DNA from: Pseudobacillus lumedeiriae
GTDB lineage: Bacteria; Bacillota; Bacilli; Bacillales; Domibacillaceae
DNA: 64,000 nt
Direction: 5' to 3'
NCBI RefSeq assembly: GCF_044891285.1
Contig: NZ_JAUIYO010000004.1
Location: 1 to 64,000, forward strand
In this document: piece after piece, positions 52,148 through 62,138 of the stretch
How the letters are laid out: the number at the start of each line of letters is the position of its first letter
How positions within the stretch are numbered: position 1 is the stretch's first letter
Notes under the pieces: generated by a model
What the model was told of the DNA's origin: nothing
Database searches by the model: none
The model's input: the letters and a program-made list of their open reading frames with translations, nothing else
Position numbers and translations under genes: made by a program

Positions 52148-53164
52148 TTATTTTGCGTTCATAGAGTTATAAATAGCTACACTAAATACTTCACGAGATG
52201 CACGATGATCTCCGTAATACTTATCAGTGTTGAAGATGCCTGTTTTGTCAATAGCGTTCATTGTAACAATTGACTCGTATGCCCAATATCCGCTGTTAAT
52301 GTCTGCGTAAGAATTAGAAGCTGCTGAAGCATCGCCAAGTTTTAACTCGAATGCTCTTTGAACGATCACTGCCATTTCTGTACGAGTCATGTAGTCATCT
52401 GGACGATATGTTTTGTCTGAGAAACCATTAATGATGCCTGCTTCACGCATCGCTGCAATATCCACTGCGAAGCGGTTAGATTTCGGTACGTCTTTGAAGT
52501 GGCTCATAATTTCCGGCTTCACCTTAAGTACACGGTTAATAATAGCTGCTGCTTGTCCGCGTGTTACCGGCTCATCCGGTCTAAATGTATAATCATCAAA
52601 ACCTTGGATGACATTCTTATCTGTTAGAGTCGTAATTGCCTCATAGGATGCATCACTTTTCGCTAGATCTTTGAATCCGTCAAAATGCTCGACGATGCGT
52701 TTCGCACCCGCATATTTTGGACCCCAGTAAGAGTTGCTCAAGGAAACAAGCGCAATCCCTTTACTAGATGTTGCATTTAATACCATGTTGTTGCCAGCGT
52801 AAATGCCGACATGGGAAATACCAGGTTTGTATGTATTAGCGAAAAATACTAAGTCGCCAGGTACTAATTGGCTTTTAGAAACCGATGTGCCCACTTTATA
52901 TTGTTGTTCTGCCGTTCTTGGAAGGGAAATCCCTTCGTGCTTGTATACATATTGTGTAAAGCCTGAGCAGTCAAAGCCGCGTGGTGTCGTGCCGCCAAAT
53001 ACATAAGGAACACCCATAAACTTTTTCCCGTACTCTACTAATGATTCTCCAACCGATGCTGCTTGTACCTCTGTATGTGAAAGTGCTGGAATTGCGACTG
53101 GTGCCGTTGTCATTAACATAAAAGAAGCTAATCCACTTGCTACGATCTTTTTAAACTTATTCAC
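52148..53164 (-). CDS. SLH-anchored NlpC/P60 peptidoglycan endopeptidase
   Basis: Secreted 338-residue enzyme. After the signal peptide (ending EVQA near 36) comes an NlpC/P60 domain with catalytic cysteine in RGFDCSGFTQYVY, histidine in GISHVGIYAGN and the third residue in VLNATSSKG. Three SLH domains follow (about 165-335): EPVTRGQAAAIINRVLKV, DYMTRTEMAVIVQRAFEL and a weaker third copy. It hydrolyses D-Glu-diamino acid bonds in wall peptides. Its catalytic domain is closely related to the inactive protein at 16923. The strong ribosome site CAGGGGG precedes ATG 53164. Confidence 0.92.
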   Translation of the reverse strand: MNKFKKIVASGLASFMLMTTAPVAIPALSHTEVQAASVGESLVEYGKKFMGVPYVFGGTTPRGFDCSGFTQYVYKHEGISLPRTAEQQYKVGTSVSKSQLVPGDLVFFANTYKPGISHVGIYAGNNMVLNATSSKGIALVSLSNSYWGPKYAGAKRIVEHFDGFKDLAKSDASYEAITTLTDKNVIQGFDDYTFRPDEPVTRGQAAAIINRVLKVKPEIMSHFKDVPKSNRFAVDIAAMREAGIINGFSDKTYRPDDYMTRTEMAVIVQRAFELKLGDASAASNSYADINSGYWAYESIVTMNAIDKTGIFNTDKYYGDHRASREVFSVAIYNSMNAK

Positions 53165-53480
53165 TGTGAACCCCCTGAATATATTAAAAAAAGTTTCTGT
53201 CTTTTTTTCCTGTTTTTTCTCTCTGAGGATATTGTAGCAAATATAAACCTACTATTCTTTTACGTTTGCGTTACATTCACGTTTCTACACGTAATCTACA
53301 AAAAGACTGATATTACAACATTTCCACAGCCCCCATTTTTAGGAATTGGAGCGCTTTCAAAAAATTTGTCTGTTTCCTAGCATAATATATACATTTTTGT
53401 AATATTGACATGTTTTTGTAATATATCTGAATATAAAGATAATTATAAAGGGATAAAAAATGGGGAGCGCACATTTTAGC
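53165..53480. other. Upstream region of the NlpC/P60-SLH gene
   Basis: 316 nt without a gene. On the minus strand ATATTATG near 53385 could be a -10 element. TGTAAC-N5-CGTAAA (53275-53259) is one mismatch from the WalR box TGTWAH-N5-TGTWAH, and TTACAAAAA is repeated at about 53395 and 53412. WalR control would fit a wall endopeptidase but is weakly supported. Confidence 0.25.
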
Positions 53481-53513
53481 AAAAAAAAGGGGCCGCCACT
53501 TTGGACCGCCCCT
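53481..53513 (-). terminator. Terminator of the S8 protease gene
   Basis: AGGGGC and GCCCCT bracket a GG..CG-closed loop and are followed by TTTTTTTT on the minus strand. Confidence 0.88.
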
Positions 53514-53521
53514 CGTTGTTC

Positions 53522-55474
53522 TTAACGAAATCTTAGTTGTTCGTTCATTGTTTTTGCTAAAAAAGCGGAAAAACCTGCGCGGTGAATCGCCATATGAGGA
53601 CGGAAGGTGCCGTCTTCAAAGCCGCTGATAATGCGATTAGCTGTCAGGCCATTAATGTATTGATAGCCTGTTACATTTGTACTGATGTCTTTAAATGAAC
53701 CGGTTGTCCCACCGGCAATGTGATAGGCTTTGGCAATTAAAATCGCCATCTCCGCGCGGGTCACTTGTTCGTTCGGGCGGAAGGTGCCGTCCGGAAAGCC
53801 GGAGATGACATGGTTTTCAACAAGTGCTTGAATATAGCCGGATGCGCCGGATGCAGCGGTTACGTCTTTAAACTGCGTGCTGCGCTTTGTCCCGTCAAGA
53901 TCAAGGGCTTTTCCAAGCAGAATAGCCGCTTCACTCCGTAAAATGGATTGTTCCGGTTTTATTTCCCCGTTCGTATATCCTTTCATAATTCCTTCGTAAT
54001 ACAAATAAGTTACGAAACGGTTATACCATTTGTTTAAAGCAACATCTTTCAATACAGGTTCTCTATTGTCAACTTTCACTTCAACAAAGTGAGTGCTCTC
54101 TTTGCCGTCAATGACCGGATGAACGTAATATTGCACCGTTCCTGCTGTTGCGTAATCAGTCATTTGCGCAGCCGTGATTCCTTCTGCGATTAGCGTGTCA
54201 AATCGGTAGACGTTGTAGTTCTTCCATTTAGCAGCTGCCTCGCTTGTGTTAATGGTGATCTTCCCTTTACCATCTGTATTGTATGAAAGCGATGCGTTTG
54301 GAACGACAGGATCTTTGTCCGTTCGTACGAGCCCGTAACCGAAGTAAGCGTCTCGCCCGGCTGCGCCAAGGTCAAGGGCATTCCTTTGTAAAAGCTCCCG
54401 GATCTGTTTGTTCGTCATATACGGGTACTTTTCTTTATATAGTGCCGCCATACCGACAACGTAAGGAGAGGCCATAGACGTACCAGACATCGTTCGATAC
54501 CCGTTTCCTTTTAACGAAGTGGGATAGGTACTATAAATCTTCTCTCCAGGTGCTGCGAGTTCGACTTCTTGGCCGACGGAAGCAAGTGCGCCGTGTTTTT
54601 TATTGACATCTATAGAAGAAACCGCAATCACTTCTGGAAACTTAGCTGGATATTGAACAGATGACGGTTCTCCAGTTAATGGCTTCCCTTTATTTCCTGC
54701 TGCTGCGACGACGAGAATGCCGCTGTCGTATGCCCGCTTAACCATTTGCCCCAACTGGCTGTCCTCGTAAGGCGTGGTAATACTAATATTAATGATATCC
54801 ATTTTATTTTTAATCGCCCATTCGACTCCAGCCATGATGGTCGCTGTCGAGCCTTCACCGAATTCATTGAGCACTTTCACAGCATAAATTTGCGCGTCAG
54901 GCGCGATGCCGACAATACCGCTGTTATCATCTTTAGCGGCGATGATCCCCGCAACGTGGGTACCGTGCCCGTTGTCATCGTTGTAAGCGTTCTTGCAGCC
55001 ATCGATGGTGAGTATGTCCGTCATACAGGCACCGCCGGCTGCTTGAAGATCTGGGTGCTTCGCATCAATTCCGGAATCAAGAATCCCGACCTTTACTCCT
55101 TTTCCAGACAGCGTACCTGGCACGCGCTTGTCCGCTTCAACTGCCTTATAGCCCCAGTCTGCCGGCGGATCATTCGTTTGCAGCTGCTCGCTCTTTTGCA
55201 GCGGCTGATCGTATTCGATCGATTGAATCTCTGGATGAAACGCTAATAACTTTTTTTGAGCATCTGTCAATTCCACAACAGCTGCCGGCAATTCATCAAA
55301 TATGTATTTGACCTCTGCCGTATAATCTTCTAGCAATGAACGATCTACTTCTTCATTAAATAAAATAATAGCTCTCTTTTGCACAAGCCCGTTTGCATTT
55401 GCGGCAGATGGAGAAACGTAAAGAAAGAGAAGCGCAGCAAACATCAGAAGCAAATATTTCACTATGTTACTCAA
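53522..55474 (-). CDS. SLH-anchored subtilisin-like serine protease
   Basis: Secreted 650-residue protease. A signal peptide (ending NANG) and an I9-type propeptide (about 30-100) precede the S8 catalytic domain with aspartate in KVGILDSGIDAKHP, histidine in DDNGHGTHVAGII and serine in RTMSGTSMASPYVVGMAALY. A small beta domain (about 400-470) and three SLH domains (about 480-645) with ILRSEAAILLGKAL, QVTRAEMAILIAKAY and AIHRAGFSAFLAKTM follow. It probably processes or degrades proteins at the S-layer. TTG 55474 has GAGGTGA 5 nt upstream; longer in-frame starts lack sites. Confidence 0.92.
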   Translation of the reverse strand: MSNIVKYLLLMFAALLFLYVSPSAANANGLVQKRAIILFNEEVDRSLLEDYTAEVKYIFDELPAAVVELTDAQKKLLAFHPEIQSIEYDQPLQKSEQLQTNDPPADWGYKAVEADKRVPGTLSGKGVKVGILDSGIDAKHPDLQAAGGACMTDILTIDGCKNAYNDDNGHGTHVAGIIAAKDDNSGIVGIAPDAQIYAVKVLNEFGEGSTATIMAGVEWAIKNKMDIINISITTPYEDSQLGQMVKRAYDSGILVVAAAGNKGKPLTGEPSSVQYPAKFPEVIAVSSIDVNKKHGALASVGQEVELAAPGEKIYSTYPTSLKGNGYRTMSGTSMASPYVVGMAALYKEKYPYMTNKQIRELLQRNALDLGAAGRDAYFGYGLVRTDKDPVVPNASLSYNTDGKGKITINTSEAAAKWKNYNVYRFDTLIAEGITAAQMTDYATAGTVQYYVHPVIDGKESTHFVEVKVDNREPVLKDVALNKWYNRFVTYLYYEGIMKGYTNGEIKPEQSILRSEAAILLGKALDLDGTKRSTQFKDVTAASGASGYIQALVENHVISGFPDGTFRPNEQVTRAEMAILIAKAYHIAGGTTGSFKDISTNVTGYQYINGLTANRIISGFEDGTFRPHMAIHRAGFSAFLAKTMNEQLRFR

Positions 55475-55508
55475 AGCGATCACCTCTCCTTTTGTAAAAA
55501 AATAATAA

Positions 55509-55565
55509 TAAGCTATGTTCATGATGGTTGTTGATGGGAGCGGAAGGCACGAGACTCCAGCGGAA
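55509..55565. repeat. Interspersed Bacillaceae-type repeat, copy 1
   Basis: TAAGCTATGTTCATGA is followed by GGGAGCGGAAGGCACGAGAC and CAGCGGA. The same 16-bp head and CAGCGGA tail occur at 61911-61960. Similar GGAGCGGAAGGCACGAGACTCC strings are common in Bacillaceae intergenic DNA. Confidence 0.45.
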
Positions 55566-55591
55566 CTCAACAGGGGCATTTAACAAAGCCC

Positions 55592-55625
55592 AAAAAAATA
55601 AAGGAGACAGCACGCTGCCTCCTTT
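55592..55625 (-). terminator. Terminator of the protease leader side / amidase upstream border
   Basis: AAAGGAGACAGC pairs with GCTGCCTCCTTT around AC; the left A run becomes TTTATTTTTTT on the minus strand. It lies upstream of the amidase stop in the gap between the two genes, so on the minus strand it ends protease-side transcripts poorly and is best read as closing plus-strand or upstream minus-strand read-through. Confidence 0.5.
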
Positions 55626-55669
55626 TCATTGTAACTTTTACTTTATTAGAATTCTATTTTAATATTTTC

Positions 55670-57088
55670 CTATTTTGCAACATCGTATAGGGCATCTACC
55701 TCATAGCCTTTGGCTTTGTAGTAGTCCAATGTACCGAGGTAAATCGCTTTCGCCGCGGCATTTCTCCAATAGTCTGAACGAAGCTTGTCATTGTCGCCTT
55801 TATTGTCAATAAAGCCTAGTTCCGTTAAAACAGCCGGCATCGTATTTTCACGAATAACGTGGAAGCTGCCGTGCTTGATGCCACGATTTTGTAAGTTCAG
55901 TGCCGCAAGGAGACGGTTTTGAATTTTTGATGCCAGCAATTTGCTGTCATCGGTGTTCGGATTTTGGTAAGCAGCGTTGTAGAAATACGTTTCAATGCCA
56001 TTGCCTGCTCCATTAGAAGCATTTGCGTGAATGCTGATAAACGTATTTGCACTGACTGATTTAGCGTAGCTGACCCGGCCGCTTAATGTCACAAACGTAT
56101 CCGTTGAGCGCGTCATTTTTACCTGAAATGGTGTTTGTTTGAATAAGTTATTTACTTTCAAACCAGTGTCGAGGACAACATCCTTCTCTTTAATTCCATA
56201 ACCAACGGCTCCAGAGTCACCGCCGCCATGGCCCGGATCAAGAACGATCACTTGCTTAGCGATGCGTGGATCAACATTGCCTGCGTTCGTTGCTTCGGCC
56301 GTATCACGCAAGTAAGCGCTGTGCACGAATCCTTGAAGTGAACCGTATTTAATATAGTTCCACGCGCCTACTTTATACGCACTTATTACTTGCTCATCTT
56401 GCTTAGCCGCTCCCACTTTCGGATACGCATCGCTTGGACCCGTACGGATATTTAAGCTGTCTACGTTAATCCAGCGGGAATCTTTAAAGTCGACCGTATT
56501 TTCTTTGACACGAAATTCCGGATTAATGGCACGCGCCAAAAAGACAGAGAAATCAGCACGGATAATCCATTCATCCGCACCAAAAGAGCCGTCTGCTTTT
56601 CCTTCGGCAATGCCGCGGGATTTCAGAGCTTCGGCTGCAACAGACAATTTGTTGTCATACTTATACCCAAACGCTTTGCTGATCATGACAGCCATTTCCC
56701 CGCGTGTTACTTCTTGATAAGGATGGAATGACTTATCACTATATCCAGAGAGAATGCCTTTTTCAACAGCAGACTGTATGTAGCCCGAAGCAACCATTCC
56801 AGAACCGACATCTTTAAAATCTGTTGGACGTTTTGTACCATTCAGCTGAAGAGCACGTCCAATAAATGTAGCGGCCTCTGCGCGGGTCACACGCTTATTC
56901 GGGCTGAATTCTCCCGCAGAAGAACCTTGGGCAATGCCTCCCTTAGCTAAGTAATAAATCTCCTTCATTGCTCGATGAGAAGCTCCTACATCCGTAAAAC
57001 TTCCTGCAGCCTGGGCTGTATGTTTAATTCCGAATAGAGGAATGACCAAAAAAAACGACAAAATAACCAAAAAGGTACTCCTTTTCAC
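55670..57088 (-). CDS. SLH-anchored N-acetylmuramoyl-L-alanine amidase (Amidase_3)
   Basis: Secreted zinc amidase, about 472 residues. Signal peptide (FLVILSFFLVIPLFGIKHTAQA), three SLH domains (about 25-200: RVTRAEAATFIGRALQL, EVTRGEMAVMISKAFGY, and a shorter third), an SH3-type domain (about 210-275, SLNIRTGPSDAYPKVGAA), then the amidase domain (about 290-465) with zinc ligands in VLDPGHGGGDSGAVGYGIKE, the ISIHANASNG motif and the catalytic glutamate in PAVLTELGFIDNKGD. It removes stem peptides from MurNAc. GTG 57088 lies 5 nt after AGGAGG; upstream in-frame ATGs have no site. Confidence 0.93.
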   Translation of the reverse strand: MKRSTFLVILSFFLVIPLFGIKHTAQAAGSFTDVGASHRAMKEIYYLAKGGIAQGSSAGEFSPNKRVTRAEAATFIGRALQLNGTKRPTDFKDVGSGMVASGYIQSAVEKGILSGYSDKSFHPYQEVTRGEMAVMISKAFGYKYDNKLSVAAEALKSRGIAEGKADGSFGADEWIIRADFSVFLARAINPEFRVKENTVDFKDSRWINVDSLNIRTGPSDAYPKVGAAKQDEQVISAYKVGAWNYIKYGSLQGFVHSAYLRDTAEATNAGNVDPRIAKQVIVLDPGHGGGDSGAVGYGIKEKDVVLDTGLKVNNLFKQTPFQVKMTRSTDTFVTLSGRVSYAKSVSANTFISIHANASNGAGNGIETYFYNAAYQNPNTDDSKLLASKIQNRLLAALNLQNRGIKHGSFHVIRENTMPAVLTELGFIDNKGDNDKLRSDYWRNAAAKAIYLGTLDYYKAKGYEVDALYDVAK

Positions 57089-57464
57089 ACCTCTACCTCC
57101 TATCTTATTTTTTTCCATTCTATCATATCCATTCGACAACAACCGACGATCTCCTAAACTACTTTTTAAAGTTTATTGAACATTATTACTAACAAATTAA
57201 GTAATTGTATATTTACCCTAAAATTGCCATAACAGAGTAATGTTTGTAATATTTATGAAAAAATACTAAATATTTAAACATTTTATGATGTTAGCAGTTG
57301 ACCGCATCAGATACAAAGGATTTTACGCCCATCTTTTTTCTCTTGCTTTTTTGTTTTATAATGAAAAGATACGAATTTCACAGGGATGCTCGGTGCAAGC
57401 GAAAAATTTTTCGTTTGCTTATCTCGTGTTTATACATAGAAACAGGGGTAGAGGAGGATGGCTC
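57089..57464. other. Divergent promoter region amidase/ywqB
   Basis: 376 nt of AT-rich DNA between divergent genes. An open frame extends upstream of ywqB to 57285 but lacks a ribosome site and conserved features. TTTGTAATATTTATGAAA (about 57244) is a possible control motif. No gene supported. Confidence 0.3.
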
Positions 57465-59102
57465 ATGTCTGTTCATTCAGAAACGTTAAAGAGTCAATTG
57501 GGTGCTTTTGGAACGGAATTAAAGAAGGAACTGAGTCCGGCTTTATCCGGGGATCAATCCATTATAGAAAGCGGGCTGCGGCTATACGCAGAGGCGCGGG
57601 CAACCGTGGATGAAACGTCCGGCAAGTTCATTGCTGGTTCAGTAGAGCAGCCCGATGGCCGGTCATTAACTGTACATCTTGATTTGATCTTCCCTGCTTC
57701 AAGCAGATGCACTTGCCAAGCAGAGTCTTGGTGTGCCCATCAAATTGCACTTTTCTTTGAAGCATTCCACGATTATACGGAATCTGTTTATGACTTTGCA
57801 GATGAATGGCTGACTGCTCCGCAAAGCCCATCAGCCATCCCAGGTGTCATGCGGGCAAGTGATTTATTAAAAACAAAAAGGGCCGCTGATGATGGCCCGG
57901 ATGCCTGGATGAATAGGATCAAACATACTGCGCAAGATCGGCTGCCCCCCGGCTCTGTGCTCCGCAATCCGTATGTTATCGAATACGAGGGAAGAAATGT
58001 ATATGAAGATCTATTAAAGCGTCGGCCCACTAAACGTGAATGGCAGCCGCTCTATGAATTATATGTAAGCTGCGGGCTGCTGTCTTACATCACCGAGCAA
58101 TTGAACGAAACCGCCATTTCCCGGGAGTTACTGTACCGCTCTTGTTCCTCTTTTTTATTTTACTTAGTGGAAGAAGCGGCTGATGCAGCCGAAAACATCG
58201 GGGTGCACGCCCTGCCTTTTGAATTTGATTCATATATTAATTATTTGCGCCGGGAAACAGCCCGCCTGTTAGCACCAGAACATCAAGTGTTTGCCTCACA
58301 GCGCATTGATTTGTACCGCCATTTATGGACCTCTCTTTTTAAGCGGGAATCATGGCGGAAAGAAGAACGGCTGCGGCTGCATTCATTCATAAGGGAACAC
58401 AATGGGCTCACCGCATCGATCGGACTTCTTCATCAGCTTTATTTAGCGAATGAATTGGAGGACTTTATCTCTTTTGCTAAAGATCTTCCAGATACAGGTG
58501 TGGACTTGTACTTATTTTGGCTGGCGGAATCATTCAATGCCAAACAGTATGAAAAAGCACGGATGCTTATTCAAATCATCGAAAAAAAGCTGGAAGGCTA
58601 TTTGGAAGAGCTCGAACAGATGGACAGCATGCAAAGCCGACGGTTCGTTCATTGGTTTTTATCTTATATTGATACGGAGTGGCTGATGGCGAAAGAACCG
58701 CTTCTTTACAAAAGCCTGTTGGAGCAGATGCTGCCGTACAGCTTTTCAGACTTAAGCTTTTACCTCATTAGTGCCGGACAATACCGTGAATGGGTGGAGC
58801 TTGTGATATGGATGGACAGCGATCTGACGGATCTTGACCGGAATGGCCTGAAAGAAGCTGCCAAGCATGCCCCAAGGGAAGTTTTGCCGCTTTATCATCA
58901 CGGCATTCTCCGGCTGATTGAAGAACGCAACCGCGCAAGCTATAAGAAAGCCGTCCGCTACTTAAAACGGCTGCGAACACTGTATAAAAAATTAAAACAA
59001 GCCGATCGTTGGGACGTATATATCCATCACCTTCTGGAAGAAAAGAAACGGCTGCGAGCTTTCCAGGAGGAGTGCAGAAAGGGTCAGTTAACGGATGCTT
59101 AA
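57465..59102 (+). CDS. ywqB: SWIM zinc-finger protein
   Basis: A 545-residue protein with a SWIM motif CxCx(n)CxH in RCTCQAESWCAHQIALFF near residue 85, followed by long helical regions rich in Leu, Glu and Arg. SWIM fingers bind DNA or proteins. It is paired with a SNF2-like helicase (8-nt overlap), the same order as ywqB-ywqA of B. subtilis, and the two products probably work together. ATG 57465 follows GAGGAGGATGGCTC. Confidence 0.85.
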   Translation: MSVHSETLKSQLGAFGTELKKELSPALSGDQSIIESGLRLYAEARATVDETSGKFIAGSVEQPDGRSLTVHLDLIFPASSRCTCQAESWCAHQIALFFEAFHDYTESVYDFADEWLTAPQSPSAIPGVMRASDLLKTKRAADDGPDAWMNRIKHTAQDRLPPGSVLRNPYVIEYEGRNVYEDLLKRRPTKREWQPLYELYVSCGLLSYITEQLNETAISRELLYRSCSSFLFYLVEEAADAAENIGVHALPFEFDSYINYLRRETARLLAPEHQVFASQRIDLYRHLWTSLFKRESWRKEERLRLHSFIREHNGLTASIGLLHQLYLANELEDFISFAKDLPDTGVDLYLFWLAESFNAKQYEKARMLIQIIEKKLEGYLEELEQMDSMQSRRFVHWFLSYIDTEWLMAKEPLLYKSLLEQMLPYSFSDLSFYLISAGQYREWVELVIWMDSDLTDLDRNGLKEAAKHAPREVLPLYHHGILRLIEERNRASYKKAVRYLKRLRTLYKKLKQADRWDVYIHHLLEEKKRLRAFQEECRKGQLTDA

Positions 59103-61887
59103 AACAAGAGCAATCACGATTCATATAGAATGGACAGAAAATAACCAGTTTTTCCTCTGGGCAACGACAGACGTGGATGTTCCCGTTCCGCCTGCCAGAT
59201 GGGTCAAGCAGCTGTTTCTCAGCCACGAGGAAAGTTTTTATGGCTCCTTGCTGCAAGACGTTTCCTATAAAGGAACAAACGGCATTCTTTTGTCTGTCTG
59301 GCAGTGGGTCACCTTATTTAAAAGTGAACAGTTCAACCGCTTTATCCGCTGGGAATGGGATGAACTCGGAGATTTCAGCCTTGCGATTGCGCCAACAATT
59401 TACGAAGCGATTACAGACGGAACTTTTTTACCGGAATTTAAAGAAGATGGCATGTCCTTTAGAGTGCCAGATTCCGTCTGGGAGGAATTCAATCCGGAGT
59501 TTTGGGAAGACTCGGTCATACACATGAGTAACCGCAAGCTCGTCACTTCCTTGTTTCATATATGTGCGGAACAAGCCTTTGAAGAAGCTGGAGGCATGTT
59601 CACGCGAGTAAGCCGGCTGGCTGGCGGCAAGCTGACACCTGAGGAGCTGAATCGTTATTTTGATGCATCCCGCTGGAGGCAATGGCTTGGAACGGAAGAA
59701 AGCGCCGCTCCGTTTACTGCGGGACTCCGATTAACGGAACCTGCAGAAGACAGCAGTGAATGGTCATTGGAAACCGTGTTGATCAACCGTAAGAACACGG
59801 AAAAGGTATATCCGTTAAATGGAAAGGTTCCAAAGAGCTGGGTCCCTTATCTTGCTGAAGCAGAGGAAGAGCAGGCACGCTGGCTCCGTCTCTTCCACTG
59901 GCTGGAAGAAGCAGGTTCACTCCGTTCCTCTCTTTCCGAAGAGATGGCTTTTCTATTTTTAACAGAGGCGAGCGAAAAATTTATGCAGCTTGGTGTTCCA
60001 ATCCTATTGCCGTCGTGGTGGGAATCCATTCGGAATGCCTCACTTTCTTTATCTGCCAAGGTGTCTTCAACGGCGACGGTCCGTCCTTCTTTCGTTGGTC
60101 TGCAGGCCATTCTCGATTTTAACTGGCGGCTGTCAATGAACGGCGTGGACTTATCTGAAGAGGAATTTATGGAATTGACCGCAAACAGCCGCCGGCTCGT
60201 GAAGGTCAACGGTGAATGGATTCAACTGGACCCTGAAATGGTGCGCAAAATCCAAGGCTTAATGAAAAAAGCGAAAAAAGAAGGACTGCGCCTTCAAGAC
60301 TTGCTGGAGCAGGAACTCGTTCCCGAAGAGGAACTGACAGACGACTGGACCGATCCGCGGCTATTTGCTCATATTCAAATTGAACTGAACCGCTCATTCA
60401 AAAAAATGATCGATCAGCTCAAAAATGTCTCGTCCATTCCACTCGTACCCGCTCCAGCTGATCTTCATGCTGACTTGCGGCCATATCAGCAGTTCGGTAT
60501 GAGCTGGCTGCTATTTTTACGCTCATGCGGATTTGGGGCGGTGCTGGCGGATGATATGGGACTCGGAAAAACCATTCAGCTCATTTCTTACTTGCTGCAC
60601 GTGAAAAAACAAGAACAGCCAAAGACACCCTCACTGATCATTTGTCCGACTTCTGTGCTTGGCAACTGGCAGAAAGAACTTGAGCGTTTCGCCCCCGGCC
60701 TACAAGTTGCGCTTCATTACGGAAGCAGCCGAAAGCAGGGAGAAGACTTTGAACAAATGGCCAAAGAGGCAGATGTGATCCTGACAACATACGGCCTTTC
60801 CCATCTTGATTTTGAAACGCTGGCCGCCGTTGAATGGAGTACGGTCGCGCTTGATGAAGCGCAAAATATAAAAAACGCCCAAACGAAGCAGTCAAGAGCG
60901 ATCCGCAAGCTAACAGGCCGCCATCATATTGCGCTAACCGGCACACCAATGGAAAATCGGCTCTCTGAACTGTGGGCTATTTTTGACTTTACCAACCACG
61001 GGTACTTGAACAGCTTGTCTCACTTTCAAAAGCATTACATTGTTCCAATCGAAAAAGACGGCATGAAAGTAAAGATTGAACAGCTGCAAGCGAAGATTCG
61101 GCCATTTTTGCTGCGGCGGACGAAGAAGGACCCAGAAGTCGAGTTAAACCTTCCCGACAAGCTCGAACAGAAGGAATACTGTCCACTCACAACTGAACAG
61201 GCAGTACTCTATGAACAGCTCGTCAATGAAACGATGGAAGAAATCGGGAAGCTGGCTGCTTTCGAGCGCCGCGGGCTGATCTTGCAAATGCTGAACAAAA
61301 TTAAGCAGTTATGCAACCACCCTGCTCTTTATTTAAAAGAACAGGAGCCGTTACATATTGTTGAGCGCTCAGAAAAAATGAACAAACTGATGGAACTGAT
61401 CGAGAATATCATTGAACGCAAAGAAGCCTGCTTAATATTTACTCAGTACATTGGCATGGGAGAAATGATGAAGCAGGAATTGGAACAGCGCTTCTCCATT
61501 CCCGTTCCTTTTTTAAACGGAAGCACCTCTAAAGATCAACGCGACCGCCTCGTTGCACAATTTCAAGAGGGACATTTCCCAGTCTTTTTGTTATCTCTAA
61601 AAGCGGGCGGCACGGGGCTAAACTTAACCGCCGCCAATCATGTCATTCATTTTGACCGCTGGTGGAATCCAGCAGTCGAAAATCAAGCGACCGACCGGGC
61701 ATATCGGATTGGCCAAAATCGCTTCGTTCACGTTCATAAAATGATTACAACCGGGACACTCGAAGAAAAAATTGATTTTATGCTGGAGAAAAAACAAGCA
61801 CTGAACGATGAAATCATTAGCAGTGACCAGTGGCTGACAGAGCTGGACGATGATGAACTGAAAAAATTGCTGCAATTAGAGCATTAA
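59095..61887 (+). CDS. ywqA: SNF2/RapA-type DEAD-like helicase
   Basis: A 930-residue SWI2/SNF2 ATPase. The C-terminal 500 residues hold the motor: Walker A DDMGLGKTIQLISYLL, DEAQ box (ALDEAQNIKN), ALTGTPMENRLSELW, the PFLLRRTK motif, and the second lobe with LSLKAGGTGLNLTAANHVIHFDRWWNP and QATDRAYRIGQ. The N-terminal half is the bacterial SNF2_N-associated region. Such proteins move along double-stranded DNA and remodel polymerase or other complexes. It overlaps ywqB by 8 nt, indicating coupled translation. Confidence 0.95.
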   Translation: MLKTRAITIHIEWTENNQFFLWATTDVDVPVPPARWVKQLFLSHEESFYGSLLQDVSYKGTNGILLSVWQWVTLFKSEQFNRFIRWEWDELGDFSLAIAPTIYEAITDGTFLPEFKEDGMSFRVPDSVWEEFNPEFWEDSVIHMSNRKLVTSLFHICAEQAFEEAGGMFTRVSRLAGGKLTPEELNRYFDASRWRQWLGTEESAAPFTAGLRLTEPAEDSSEWSLETVLINRKNTEKVYPLNGKVPKSWVPYLAEAEEEQARWLRLFHWLEEAGSLRSSLSEEMAFLFLTEASEKFMQLGVPILLPSWWESIRNASLSLSAKVSSTATVRPSFVGLQAILDFNWRLSMNGVDLSEEEFMELTANSRRLVKVNGEWIQLDPEMVRKIQGLMKKAKKEGLRLQDLLEQELVPEEELTDDWTDPRLFAHIQIELNRSFKKMIDQLKNVSSIPLVPAPADLHADLRPYQQFGMSWLLFLRSCGFGAVLADDMGLGKTIQLISYLLHVKKQEQPKTPSLIICPTSVLGNWQKELERFAPGLQVALHYGSSRKQGEDFEQMAKEADVILTTYGLSHLDFETLAAVEWSTVALDEAQNIKNAQTKQSRAIRKLTGRHHIALTGTPMENRLSELWAIFDFTNHGYLNSLSHFQKHYIVPIEKDGMKVKIEQLQAKIRPFLLRRTKKDPEVELNLPDKLEQKEYCPLTTEQAVLYEQLVNETMEEIGKLAAFERRGLILQMLNKIKQLCNHPALYLKEQEPLHIVERSEKMNKLMELIENIIERKEACLIFTQYIGMGEMMKQELEQRFSIPVPFLNGSTSKDQRDRLVAQFQEGHFPVFLLSLKAGGTGLNLTAANHVIHFDRWWNPAVENQATDRAYRIGQNRFVHVHKMITTGTLEEKIDFMLEKKQALNDEIISSDQWLTELDDDELKKLLQLEH

Positions 61888-61910
61888 TGCTCTCCCTGCT
61901 TCTTATGTTT

Positions 61911-61960
61911 TAAGCTATGTTCATGACTATTATTGGTTAGAACGGAAATCCGCAGCGGAT
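61911..61960. repeat. Interspersed Bacillaceae-type repeat, copy 2
   Basis: TAAGCTATGTTCATGA is identical to 55509-55524, followed by a diverged AACGGAAATCCGCAGCGGA. Confidence 0.4.
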
Positions 61961-62027
61961 TTTAATAAAGCCATGGTTTATGTAAAGTGTAGGAATCAAG
62001 TGAAGAGGAGAATGGGATTATTTGATG

Positions 62028-62062
62028 AAAGAGCCGGTTCAGAGGATGAGCCGGCTCTTTTA
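62028..62062 (+). terminator. Terminator-like hairpin
   Basis: AAAGAGCCGG and CCGGCTCTTT form a 10-bp stem around a 13-nt loop, followed by TAAATG. It lies between ywqA and the convergent small gene and may serve both directions. Confidence 0.8.
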
Positions 62063-62138
62063 AATGAAGGGGTTCTTGCGGAGATCCGTCGATCGTGGAG
62101 CCAGTTTGGCTAAATAGAATAGATAATTTCAGTATCAT

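Noticed and set aside
53259..53275. WalR-like box upstream of the NlpC/P60-SLH gene
   Set aside because: One mismatch in an AT-rich region and no clear relation to a promoter; kept only as a weak note in the intergenic entry.
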